NCBI GenBank assembly: GCA_008508345.1
Contig: QNGE01000411.1
Span: forward strand, 122,388 to 186,387
Direction: 5' to 3'
DNA: 64,000 nucleotides
Origin: Paragonimus westermani
Taxonomy: Eukaryota > Platyhelminthes > Trematoda > Plagiorchiida > Troglotrematidae
Positions within the stretch are counted from its first letter, which is position 1; every line of letters begins with the position of its first letter. Positions 35,601 through 41,880 of this stretch are shown one piece after another. The translations under genes were made by a program, and so were the position numbers. The notes under the pieces are model-generated. The model was given only the letters and a program-made list of their open reading frames with translations. It was not told the DNA's origin and did no database searches.

Positions 35601-35897
35601 CCTTGTTATTCCTGCTGTAGATAATCAATCCTAAGAGCCCATGCTATGTAGATAACACAACAGTACAGTTTAGACTTATTCATGTAATATTCATTTGAAC
35701 TTAGGCACTAATTCTTAATCTTTGTTCCGGTTTATCTGTTGACAGCTTGGGATGCGGGCAGTAGTCGATCACCTCGTCTGGAAACACGCGTTGTGCGGGC
35801 AAAGCATCCAGATGTTCCAGATAGAGGGCGTTCGCCAGAAAAGCGGGAAAAATCTAATTCACCAAAAATTGCGAACAGGGATCCAAGAAAATACTAG
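2576..35897 (+). CDS. CCDC170: CCDC170-like coiled-coil protein gene, 14 exons, N-terminus not found
   Basis: Joined exons: 2576-2646, 2681-2801, 4138-4394, 7507-7678, 12254-12427, 13614-13801, 15309-15420, 15510-15710, 16354-16450, 21993-22324, 24435-24671, 29675-29939, 33046-33168, 35746-35897. Total 2502 nt, 834 codons with the stop, with every junction in phase. The product is almost wholly coiled coil, rich in E, R, Q, K and L. The identification rests on its second half: an FFFYLCKLA block (from residue 433), the coiled coil with SKEVQLGLWRDK, and the near-C-terminal FRALVGRLIGLDVEMLAVPN followed by YDIINRLE (residues 658-685), which I recognise as the CCDC170 signature. In mammals CCDC170 (about 715 aa) is linked to Golgi-associated microtubules and is expressed in ciliated cells; the role in flukes is inferred only. 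The tail (784-833) is basic, with repeated SP sites. Other coiled-coil proteins share the general composition, so the first half alone would not identify it. Confidence 0.85.
2647..2680 (+). other. CCDC170: 34-nt micro-intron
   Basis: Starts GTAAGC and ends CACAAG. Removing it joins AG|T (Ser) and keeps the frame into exon 2; its length is not a multiple of three. Introns of about 30-40 nt near the 5' ends of genes are a known feature of flukes. Confidence 0.7.
2681..2801 (+). CDS. CCDC170: CCDC170-like exon 2
   Basis: Completes the split codon, then reads MDIAVVKVPPQQCTESDG and a short helical stretch, NREELAALRSKVDGLCQK. Ends in phase 0 at CAAAAG|GTAAAG. The ATG at 2682 could serve as a start, but the open, coiled-coil-like exon just upstream argues against it being the main one. 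Confidence 0.7.
2802..4137. other. Intron with a perfect 10-bp hairpin
   Basis: No gene recognised. It holds the inverted repeat TACCGTATAT / ATATACGGTA (2979-2988 and 2999-3008, 10-nt loop), reported separately. Two open frames of 86 codons (2873-3133, 3201-3461) have no family signal. Confidence 0.5.
2979..3008. repeat. Perfect inverted repeat, 10-bp stem
   Basis: TACCGTATAT is followed after 10 nt by its exact reverse complement. A related CCGTATA occurs just upstream at about 2954. It may be the core of a small foldback element or chance in an AT-rich stretch. Confidence 0.5.
4138..4394 (+). CDS. CCDC170: CCDC170-like exon 3
   Basis: Residues 65-149 and part of 150. Continuous heptad-like helix (KLEEEKRNFRTQLDALTQK and onward to VNHLEARLQ). 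Bounded by acceptor TTGATAG and donor TTACA|GTAAGT. Leaves two bases (CA) that the single G of exon 4 completes to Gln. Confidence 0.85.
4881..5110 (+). repeat. Possible tRNA-derived SINE fragment, second family
   Basis: TGGTACAGCGCTTG (A-box-like) is followed about 40 nt later by GGTTTGAATCCAGCCG (B-box-like). A related stretch with GAATCCAGCCG occurs at about 9100-9290. This family lacks the hammerhead. Moderate evidence only. Confidence 0.35.
6237..6422 (+). other. Orphan open frame, about 61 codons, no start codon
   Basis: Reads AAEDEQWSVVHLSSYEYFNN and onward, ending in TAA, just after a plausible acceptor (CTTTCAG ending near 6234). Its frame does not fit the CCDC170-like transcript: exon 3 leaves phase 2, which runs into a stop here. 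It may be a remnant of a mobile element or another gene, or chance. Confidence 0.25.
7507..7678 (+). CDS. CCDC170: CCDC170-like exon 4
   Basis: Residues 150-207. Reads QQVVQRERYEHEASGAEEKL, then a less regular stretch with FDTYAGEADGTRATWKDEVQ. Acceptor GTTAG, donor CAC|GTGAGT, ends in phase 0. Confidence 0.85.
9100..9290 (+). repeat. Possible SINE fragment related to 4881-5110
   Basis: Shares the block GAATCCAGCCG followed by a C-rich run and then GAGTCTC with the fragment near 4.9 kb. Boundaries are uncertain. Confidence 0.3.
11512..11526. repeat. TA microsatellite
   Basis: Seven to eight TA units in the intron before exon 5. A similar run lies at about 19205-19217. Confidence 0.8.
12254..12427 (+). 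CDS. CCDC170: CCDC170-like exon 5
   Basis: Residues 208-265, 58 whole codons in phase 0-0, so it can be skipped without a frameshift. Coiled coil AKDVVSENLKHRGRIQELSD and onward to LGEQLTKTAASDRETQ. Acceptor GTTTTCAG, donor CAT|GTATGA. Confidence 0.85.
12428..13613. other. Intron, no recognised content
   Basis: About 1.2 kb. The minus-strand open frames (12492-12692, 12643-12864, 13315-13596) show no family signal and I treat them as chance. Confidence 0.5.
13614..13801 (+). CDS. CCDC170: CCDC170-like exon 6
   Basis: Residues 266-327 and part of 328. Coiled coil with SRVHKLTSDLMEAQVRIREL and QELADKELTYF. Acceptor CCACCAG, donor TTCAA|GTAAGT. The split codon AA|G is completed by exon 7. Confidence 0.87.
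13802..15308. other. Intron, no recognised content
   Basis: About 1.5 kb with nothing I can identify on either strand. Short open frames only (for example 14884-15066). Confidence 0.5.
15309..15420 (+). CDS. CCDC170: CCDC170-like exon 7, with GC donor
   Basis: Residues 328-365, reading EALASILSSSYYPCSPTEVA then an R/K/E-rich helix ending EHKEQKE. The frame would hit TAA two codons past the exon end, so it must splice at GAG|GCAAGA, a GC donor. Ends in phase 0, matching exon 8. Confidence 0.8.
15421..15509 (+). other. CCDC170: Short GC-AG intron, 89 nt
   Basis: Starts GCAAGA after AAAGAG and ends TATCAAG. It contains an in-frame TAA. No GT donor between the end of the coiled-coil reading and that stop gives an in-phase join. 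Confidence 0.75.
15510..15710 (+). CDS. CCDC170: CCDC170-like exon 8
   Basis: Residues 366-432, 67 whole codons in phase 0-0. Strong coiled coil from LCARLESRLSEVSSRWDSV to RDEQRADRDR. Donor AGA|GTATGT. Confidence 0.87.
15711..16353. other. Intron, no recognised content
   Basis: 643 nt. Nothing recognised apart from the acceptor CCCCGTAG at its end. Confidence 0.5.
16354..16450 (+). CDS. CCDC170: CCDC170-like exon 9
   Basis: Residues 433-464 and one base of 465. Reads FFFYLCKLATKARIDQKVAS then RMEMDELQEAIY; this is the block I associate with the CCDC170 family (a hydrophobic FL-x-KL segment before the last coiled coil). The T-rich exon start resembles a polypyrimidine tract. A second AG at 16385-16386 would also keep the frame and drop 11 residues. 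Donor TTACA|GTGAGT. Confidence 0.78.
16763..16895 (+). mobile_element. SINE copy C, 5'-truncated
   Basis: Begins at the ribozyme, so it lacks the tRNA head, and runs to the shared tail ending GTCAACTTGAAAAG. Plus orientation. The break point just before stem I of the ribozyme is the sort of end a 5'-truncated retroposed copy would have. Confidence 0.8.
16767..16811 (+). ncRNA. Hammerhead ribozyme relic (copy C), core mutated
   Basis: Stem I (GCACTA / TGGTGC), stem II (GCTCT-AATG-AGAGC), GAAA and the GUC cleavage site are all kept, but the first core segment reads GTGATGT instead of CTGANGA. The catalytic C3 is G and A9 is T, so this copy should not cleave. Confidence 0.8.
18821..19189 (+). 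other. Orphan Cys-rich open frame, 122 codons
   Basis: The open frame has over ten Cys, for example VVNKCCKIKDRFYYCYQSEH, and begins with ATG. There is no signal peptide and no family resemblance that I recognise, and it lies inside an intron. Most likely chance. Confidence 0.15.
21993..22324 (+). CDS. CCDC170: CCDC170-like exon 10
   Basis: Residues 465-575. The single base A from exon 9 plus CA makes Thr, then RMGQIASGEFTLLTDVQANA and a long coiled coil through NRRVKRLQDQLSSKEVQLGL to ELTRLRAELLDLNDSK. This segment aligns in style and order with the CCDC170 SKE/LLR coiled coil. Acceptor TTTCCAG, donor AAG|GTTTGT (weak but in phase). Confidence 0.9.
22325..24434. other. Intron, no recognised content
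   Basis: About 2.1 kb. Short open frames (22492-22698, 23492-23680, 23726-23926) without family signal. Confidence 0.45.
24435..24671 (+). CDS. CCDC170: CCDC170-like exon 11
   Basis: Residues 576-654, 79 whole codons in phase 0-0. Coiled coil IRYIKVEDKLSELQKANEQL to VEQLKRSERE. Acceptor ACATAG, donor GAG|GTAAGC. Joins directly to exon 12, where the family's LxxFR block follows. Confidence 0.9.
25862..27060 (+). mobile_element. Penelope-like element 1, broken
   Basis: An open frame at 25862-26164 carries DILLTRQEKDAAIVILRKPD, matching the block before the reverse transcriptase core (the D-x-V-I-L-R-x-DKG-x-x-VV type) of Penelope-like elements. Further on, LCPLLADVFT (about 26633-26662) matches the PLSPLLADIFM motif and is followed by a stop and frame change. 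Then 26706-27017 reads YYRYADGIPVVIQLRDELTT. The catalytic YVDD box is YADG here, so an aspartate is lost. Between 26164 and 26630 the frame is unreadable. A dead copy in the intron between exons 11 and 12. Confidence 0.75.
28350..28506 (-). mobile_element. SINE copy B, truncated inside the tRNA head
   Basis: Minus orientation: a partial head ending at the B box (about 28497-28506), the ribozyme, then the shared tail up to TTGAAAATAAAAC at about 28350. The A-box half and the 5' unit are missing. Confidence 0.85.
28434..28478 (-). ncRNA. Hammerhead ribozyme (copy B), best preserved
   Basis: Minus strand: GCACTA, CTGACGA, GCTCT-AATG-AGAGC, GAAA, C-TCGA-G, TA, TAGTGC. All core positions are canonical, stem II is a perfect 5-bp helix and stem I is perfectly complementary over 6 bp. 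The cleavage triplet is GUA, which hammerheads accept. Stem III is the minimal A-U, C-G form. Confidence 0.88.
29675..29939 (+). CDS. CCDC170: CCDC170-like exon 12, family signature
   Basis: Residues 655-742 and one base of 743. Starts LYEFRALVGRLIGLDVEMLA then VPNYDIINRLENFIANHQL: the conserved C-terminal block of CCDC170, and the strongest evidence for the identification. After it comes a low-conservation tail with PTVKTAHHLRGPDTHSCEYA. Acceptor TCACAAG, donor GAAG|GTAACC. Confidence 0.9.
29940..33045. other. Intron, 3.1 kb
   Basis: Holds an imperfect CATT repeat (about 31258-31298). Overlapping open frames at 31049-31364 and 32789-33049 run over it or end at exon 13 and have no independent support. 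Confidence 0.45.
31258..31298. repeat. Imperfect CATT / GATT microsatellite
   Basis: Repeats of CATT with interspersed GATT and TGTT. Nothing suggests a function. Confidence 0.75.
33046..33168 (+). CDS. CCDC170: CCDC170-like exon 13, probable cassette exon
   Basis: Residues 743-783 and one base of 784: GDPYEFLLAKRRLQLTTINF LSELEQSVNDGYITEVAGVG P. It is 123 nt in phase 1-1, so exon 12 can also join exon 14 directly with no frame change. Acceptor TTTCAAG, donor CCCG|GTAAGT. The content is less coiled-coil like than its neighbours, so inclusion is inferred from phase and good splice sites. Confidence 0.6.
33169..35745. other. Intron, 2.6 kb, largely a LINE fragment
   Basis: A CR1/Jockey-like LINE covers about 33840-35010 (own entry). 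The 33169-33839 part may be its upstream, decayed section, as short pieces read in LINE-like fashion without clear motifs. Confidence 0.5.
33840..35010 (+). mobile_element. CR1/Jockey-like LINE reverse transcriptase fragment
   Basis: The open frame 33947-34315 contains PVNVAFLNFYKLFDRANH, the VDVAYLDFSKAFDxVNH motif of CR1/Jockey-type reverse transcriptases. Just upstream (about 33863) another frame reads VSEGQHGSRNRFPCVINILA, matching the QHGFRxGRSCxTNLL block. Downstream, 34615-34854 has EDITLLHKVERRATE, the KDIxLLExVQRRATK motif, and about 34900 a WNTIPESV piece matches the WNSLPxxVV end. Several frame changes and stops: a dead copy, in sense orientation to the host gene. Confidence 0.75.
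35746..35897 (+). CDS. CCDC170: CCDC170-like exon 14, C-terminus and stop
   Basis: Residues 784-833, then TAG. Acceptor TTGACAG. Reads AWDAGSSRSPRLETRVVRAK then HPDVPDRGRSPEKREKSNSP: a basic tail with three SP sites, the kind often phosphorylated. Not clearly conserved. Confidence 0.7.
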
Positions 35898-36046
35898 CGC
35901 CGTACAGGTTTTATCTGGCCGATCCACAATTTCCCCCCATCGTACGACACGTTGCTGAAGTATATCTCTTTCCAGAGGTATCGCATATTTCTTATGTCAG
36001 TTTCAATTATTAATCATGAGCACGAAATAACTATACGTAAACATGA

Positions 36047-36052
36047 AATAAA
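36047..36052 (+). terminator. Polyadenylation signal candidate for the CCDC170-like gene
   Basis: AATAAA about 150 nt past the stop codon. A second AATAAA lies near 36256. Confidence 0.5.
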
Positions 36053-39000
36053 AATTACGTGTATTTTCTCAGTCAGCTTGATCGTTTTTCAGACTAATCC
36101 ATAACAATCAACAGAAGGGTTTTCCAGTGGGTTTTCGGTTGTGGGTGATAGGGTTTGTAATGTCTAACCGCTAAGCTGTTGGAGAGGTCGTTTAGTAGTG
36201 ATGTAATCTGCGAGTAAACGTGACTGCTGTTCACAACCTAACTTACCAAATTTTAATAAACTATATATAGTACAACAACTATACACCCTTAACGGTCGTA
36301 AATAGGTAGACAACTTGCAAGAGGTAAAACAGTAAAAACTGAGAGAACTAGCTGACCGTACAAACCGATCTAGAAATGGCGTGTTACTCAGAACTAAACC
36401 TACAAACGCATTGAGCCGGCTACCAACAGACGACCAAAATGGCTTCCTAGGTAGCCGAGTTACGACTTGTTTTAGGTCTAGTTATTCCGGATCGAAGCAG
36501 TCAACCCTTGATTACCAGTTTACATGAGCTACCATAAGGGGTGCAGGAAATGGTAGTTGTATCGTTTCATGATTCACATTCTCAAACCGATATGCCACGG
36601 AAGCTTTGTTTTCATTTAGATTTTTCTGCTAAAACCAAATCGAAAGATCAATAGAACAAGCAGCGATTCTAATTGCAAGCTGGAACGCTCAGCTTTACTT
36701 TTAATCACGCTTTCGAACCCACACGGACGTATCCAACCCAGACGGGTAATCCGAAATGGACTCTGCCCATTCATACTAACGGAAGGGTGATTAAAGTTAC
36801 AAGCTACCTGTAAATCACGTGATCAAAAGCATTGCTCACAGAGCGAAAAAAATAAACCAAGGATGAAACCTGTGATGGAGTGTCGGTTTCAGAGTGATTG
36901 TCATAAAAACCTTTAAACAAGACTTCCGTACTCTTGATGATTATGCGAGCCGTATTCATTTGCAAAAGGACTTAAACAATAGAGGTGGAATGCCACCGTT
37001 GGGACCTGTGGATGAATATGACCCATGACCTCACTGTGTCCTCCATCTGTTGTCGCAATGAAACAGCTCCCAATCGTCTTAGAACAGGTTGCTTTGCTTC
37101 GGTTCTAGCCAAATTCTTACTCCGGATGCATATAGATACTTCCGCGGTTGCAATGAACTCGACAACTACGGTGACTGGTAGAAAAAACAGGACCCCTTCT
37201 TACGAGGATTACCAGGAACCTGGTAGTTTTTGAGGACCAATCCACTCGACTGTTTCATCAAGACAATACTTTTCTCGTTGGTGGTATTAATCACGGTGTC
37301 AGACCTGAACCGGTGAGTTTGAAGAGGAGCGCGTTTATAGGCACTGCATAATTTTCCCGTCCAGATCTCTGGAAAAATGGTGTCACGCTGAACCTAATAA
37401 AGCGTGATTCCTTCGGTCTATATTTTTTCTCCGAAGTGTAGTTTTGAAGCTCAAAAGAAAAACACGTGATTCAAGCTTTCTGTAATAAAAACAATAGTGA
37501 GTTTCGTGCATTTTCCTCTCCACTTTGTTTCACTGAACATGCTAGACTCGGCCGACATACGTTCACTCAGGCGGTCCGAAAATCGCAAACTGTCCTATTG
37601 TTTGTATTCACGAGGTACTGAGAGACTCAGGTGAGAGATCTGAAATTTTATGCGTTCGCGCTTTGGTTGAAAATGTATACTTGACGTGTCGTTTGTACAA
37701 CCCAGCTTTTTAGACGACCAGAACGATTGTTTTCATACTTTCGCATGTGAACGCTTGTTAGAGAGTGTTCGAGTAGGCTCCCTAGAGAAGGTTCGTCTGC
37801 TGGGGGAAAACAATGCACACGAAGTAAAACGGCGCAATTTTCCTACAAGGCAAACGTTTGCGATTTTAGTAGTCGCTGTTGGTTGTGAAGTGTATGAAGT
37901 TGGATGAAACTGTCATCGCCTACGTGATCTATCGTTTCGCCGGATGGCACTTATGTTGCTAAAGCGTCGGCATCAACGGTAACAATTATATTTTAACTAC
38001 ACTGGATCAAAAGTGTCGTCTGAGGTGCTCAGACTTAACATTTAATAAACGGGGTTTAGAATGCCGAATATCCAATTGGAGACCCACAGTAGGGTGCTAA
38101 ATTTAACCGGTTGTAAATATCTGATTTACATATATTGATAAAACCCTCCACTTTTGGAGTCACGGTACATACGGCTTTTAAGCAATGATTGTATCCAATG
38201 TTACTGTTGCCTGCACACCTCACGGACAGGTAAGAGAAACTGCTGGCTTCAGTGTACGGTCTAAGTGACACACTATACAGCGGCCATGACGCCGTATTAG
38301 GTGTTCCCTATGGTGAAGTAATTTATATTCAGCAAGATCGATAAATGATACGCATGGGCGTTTGAGAATTGGTGGAGTAGTGAACAAGTTACTCCGTTCA
38401 GTTAACTCTCCAAATCGAATCAGAAAGTCCTGAAAATCACATCGTGGTCTCGGAGACCAGTCCAGATACTTCCAACCGCCGTTTTACAGTTAATTCTGAG
38501 TGAGCTCATCATACAGTATTTTGTAATTTCTGACTGATTAAAATGGACCGGAGTCTGACTTGTTATAAATTCCCCACTACTGTACCGTGCACGAGTAGTA
38601 TCAATCCGTAACGCAATTCTGAGGAATCAATGTTCAGAGTACCATGAAGCGATGTAAACTTTCTCAGTGAAGGGTTCCATACATATAGTCAACAGTGCAT
38701 GTGTAAAATGAGCTCATCGTGGTCCCAGAAGACTGTGTTTGATAAGTCCGTGACAAGTTTCTTTCGAAAAGCAACCTAACATTCTCACGGACTATTATGA
38801 AAACACCACTAACAGTACGATCGGATAAATACAGCGGCGGATTTAACAGTTTAACTACACGCGAGACAGTAAGATGAAAACGAAGGTCACGCCGTAAATA
38901 CGCTGAATGAATTTGAGGGATCATACTTGAGTGTCTAGTTTTACTTGTTTCTAGCAGTGTGTTGGTAATACAAAGTCCCGCACGAAGGTCTCAGAAATGC

Positions 39001-39416
39001 ATCCGGTTTGGTCAGCTCATACAGTCTAACATCAAGTAATGCGGTTTTGAAACAAAATGAACACAGTGGTAGGAGAAAACATAAGATTGACAGCATGGAG
39101 TTAGAAGGAAAACGTGAATTTATTTGTGAAAGAAATTCCTGTTTTACTTATGAGTAGATTCTTAAAATAATGGCGGTATCGATATGAATATGTCAAGCAA
39201 CAACAGTCGAAGACTTGAAAGAACCTACCGTTGTACCCCCGATCTTCGCTCTAGAGCGATATTCAGATAATGATGTGAAACATGAACCAAACGGATCAGG
39301 AAAAGTTGAATTTTGCTCAATGACTTTTCGCCTCTCGGACGATGATATAGATGCCACCCATAGAACAATGAAACAAGAACAAACTCAAGTTTCTTATCCA
39401 CGGAGGGTCGCTTAAG
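36053..39416. other. Intergenic, no recognised gene
   Basis: Only short open frames on both strands (for example 36985-37233, 37686-37907, 38664-38924). The last few hundred bases may be the decayed 5' part of Penelope-like element 2, but I see no motif before about 39417. Confidence 0.4.
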
Positions 39417-40407
39417 TTTCAACTTTACCGCCTGCATCGCCTCCTGAAAGAAACGCATTGTATTCAGTTTTTATTCAACAATGCGAGCTACGGACAGAGA
39501 GATGGAGTAGCAATGGGCTCGCTTCTAGGTCCCCTGTTAGCTGACGTTTTCATGAGTAAACTAGAAACTAACCAGTTGGGTGCGGCCAGCGAACAATTCG
39601 CATTTTACAAACGCTGTGTTGATGGTATTTTCTGCGTCATCAACGAGAATGCTAACACGAACAGAGTTAAGGCAGCTTTTAACTCCGATTATAGCAGTGT
39701 TAAATTCACCAAGGAGTCAGACAACAATGGTGATCTGCTCCTCTGACACTTTGCAAGTTGAGCTGGACTTTCTACAAGATGTGTTCATGCAGAATGGCTA
39801 CTCAATGCGTTTCATTCGGAAGGCGATGCAGGCGGTAGAGTTGAAACTTGGACCACCCTCTGTGAATGGAAAACTTCGTTTCAAGGGAGATCCCATGGCC
39901 GAAATTATCTCCGGAATGCTAAGAAAGTCAGTCGAAACAACTTGCCTTGCTGTTCAATCGTGTATCAGTTTCCGTTCAACACCCGTTATCATGTCACAAC
40001 TCAAAGACAAACTTCCATGTTTTACAATTAATTATTGTGTGTACTCATTTGCTTGCTCGTGTCGAGCATCATGTATTGGTCATACTACAAGGCGATTGCC
40101 GGAGAGAGTGCGTGAACACTATCCTGCGTGGTTAAACAGTGGTGTCATTAAAACGGTTTCAAGCGCGATTTTTGATCACTTGACCAACTCTAATCAGTAT
40201 GTCAGTAAGAAAGTTGCTTTTCGAATTGTCTACCAAGTGCCAAGGAATCGATCAAAAATGGTGAGATTTCGAATTTTGACGGCTGTCGAAGCCATCAGCA
40301 TCCGATTGCGCAACCATGACCTCTGTGCTCAGAAGAAGTTCGTGCAGACACAACCTCCATTGGCTCACAATCAATCCAGCCCACGATTTGGAACAGTGAT
40401 CACGTAA
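39417..40407 (+). mobile_element. Penelope-like element 2: RT end plus GIY-YIG endonuclease
   Basis: Frame 1 (about 39417-39746) reads GQRDGVAMGSLLGPLLADVF then FAFYKRCVDGIFCVI: the DGVAMGSPLSPLLADxFM and YxRYVDDIF boxes of a Penelope-type reverse transcriptase, the latter as CVDG. A TGA ends it. A second frame, open from 39580 and meaningful from about 39740, continues with FLQDVFMQNGYSMRFIRKAM, then VYSFACSCRASCIGHTTRRL followed by PERVREH. This last is the GIY-YIG-type endonuclease with its CxC and IGxTTRRL features. It ends near LCAQKKFV, a typical Penelope C-terminus in flukes. One frameshift near 39740 separates the two; otherwise it is the most intact element in the window. Confidence 0.85.
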
Positions 40408-41694
40408 CTGATGACAAACACGTCGTCCTTAACCTATATTGACCGTTTTTCTGACTCACCCTAGTCACTGTTTTCCATACTTATTGTGTTGTAATTAGCC
40501 TGATGATCAAGCACAGAAAACAAGTCTTGTTCGCTACTCCGTCGTTCTCATGACTTCAGTGAACATTTTTGAACGAAAGAACAAACTCCTCAAATTTTCT
40601 GGGGCATACAGATAATAAAACTCACAGAAATTATATAATACAATTAAGTGAAGCGTACCAAGAGAAAACGTATGTCGAACGAAATTCAAACCCCGTGTAT
40701 ACAGAGCAACACCTCATAGAATAGGAGGAGACGGAAGAATTGCCTAAAGAACATTCTGTTATTCTCACATTTGACCCCGACCTCCGGGGTCTGTTTACTT
40801 ACGTCACTAAGTGAGTTGTTTTAATTATGATTTGCGTAGTGATAGTGAGGACCTTGTTTAGGCTTAGTCGTCCACACCAGAATATCCGCAACGGGCCGGA
40901 TCAAGCTTCACGTATCGCTTTAGCGAATCACTGATTCGACTTGAAAACGGTTCTTCGTCGAAGTGTTTCGGCGTACAAGTTAAGCAGTACAAAAGTTTAC
41001 TTCAAAATTAGTAGTCACCCTAGATTCATCGCCAACCGACTTTGAGTGGGGCAATATAAACCATGCATTTCTTTGTGTTAGGGCCGAATCTAATAACGCG
41101 CTGTTCAAGCAAAACGACTTCTCCCCGTAGCAAGCCTGAAAAAGGAGGTCAGAATCAAGTTTTTGTACGACGTATTTTCTAAGGTACATTTCACTGTATT
41201 TTGTCAGGTTCGTGCTGCAGTCTGAGGGTTTACGTAGCATGGTGTAATGGAAGTTTTTGAGTGAGACCACAGAGTCATCAACCACACACGCACCCACGCA
41301 CGCTCATGCCGTACAGTTACTAGCGAAATCTGGTGTTGGTGAACAAATCATTTTGTACTCAAAGAGATGAATTCCACTCGTCACTTTCTACCGCCCGGGG
41401 TAGCCTTCACTTTCTGTTACGTAACGTAACCGAAAAATCTTCTACAAGTTCAAATGGGGTTGACATGTTAACAACTGTTGAGCGATCAGTGATACCGGTT
41501 CTTTGTGACTTGCCACATTCCGACCAGAATCCGAAATTCTAATATCCATGAGAGTTTTGTGGACCCAAGCTGGAAGGTGTTCACTGACCCGAGTGTGGCT
41601 GCACTTTGCCTATGTCAGAACCTCGAGCTCACACGAGAATTCACAAATGGTGTAAGATTTCTAGTGAGCAGCACAGAATTTCGGCTTCCAATTA
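40408..41694. other. Intergenic, no recognised content
   Basis: About 1.3 kb. Open frames at 40980-41297 (minus) and 41333-41542 (plus) without family signal. Confidence 0.45.
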
Positions 41695-41880
41695 ATCGGA
41701 CAGCTCCCAGATTTGATTGCAGCCGTAGCATCCCCATAGAGAATTCAGCAAACCCCAACGAGTTTTGCTCTTGTTGAAGTTCATCAATGGTGCATATCAT
41801 TGCCACGACCTGAGCTAGAACTAAGATTGGACTCAGAGTTACAACAGCCTTGTTGAGTTTGGGCGAGGTGTACAGTTACA
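41695..41880 (-). mobile_element. SINE copy E, strongly diverged
   Basis: Minus orientation: GTTCTAGCTCAGGTCGTGGC then AATGATATGCAC match the end of the tRNA head and the ribozyme lead of the other copies; TTGATTGCAGC near 41714 is the tail. The oldest-looking copy. Confidence 0.6.
41763..41793 (-). ncRNA. Hammerhead ribozyme relic (copy E)
   Basis: Minus strand: GCACCA, TTGATGA, a poorly paired stem II (ACTTC-AACA-AGAGC), AAAA. Core C3 is T and G12 is A, so it should be inactive. Confidence 0.6.
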
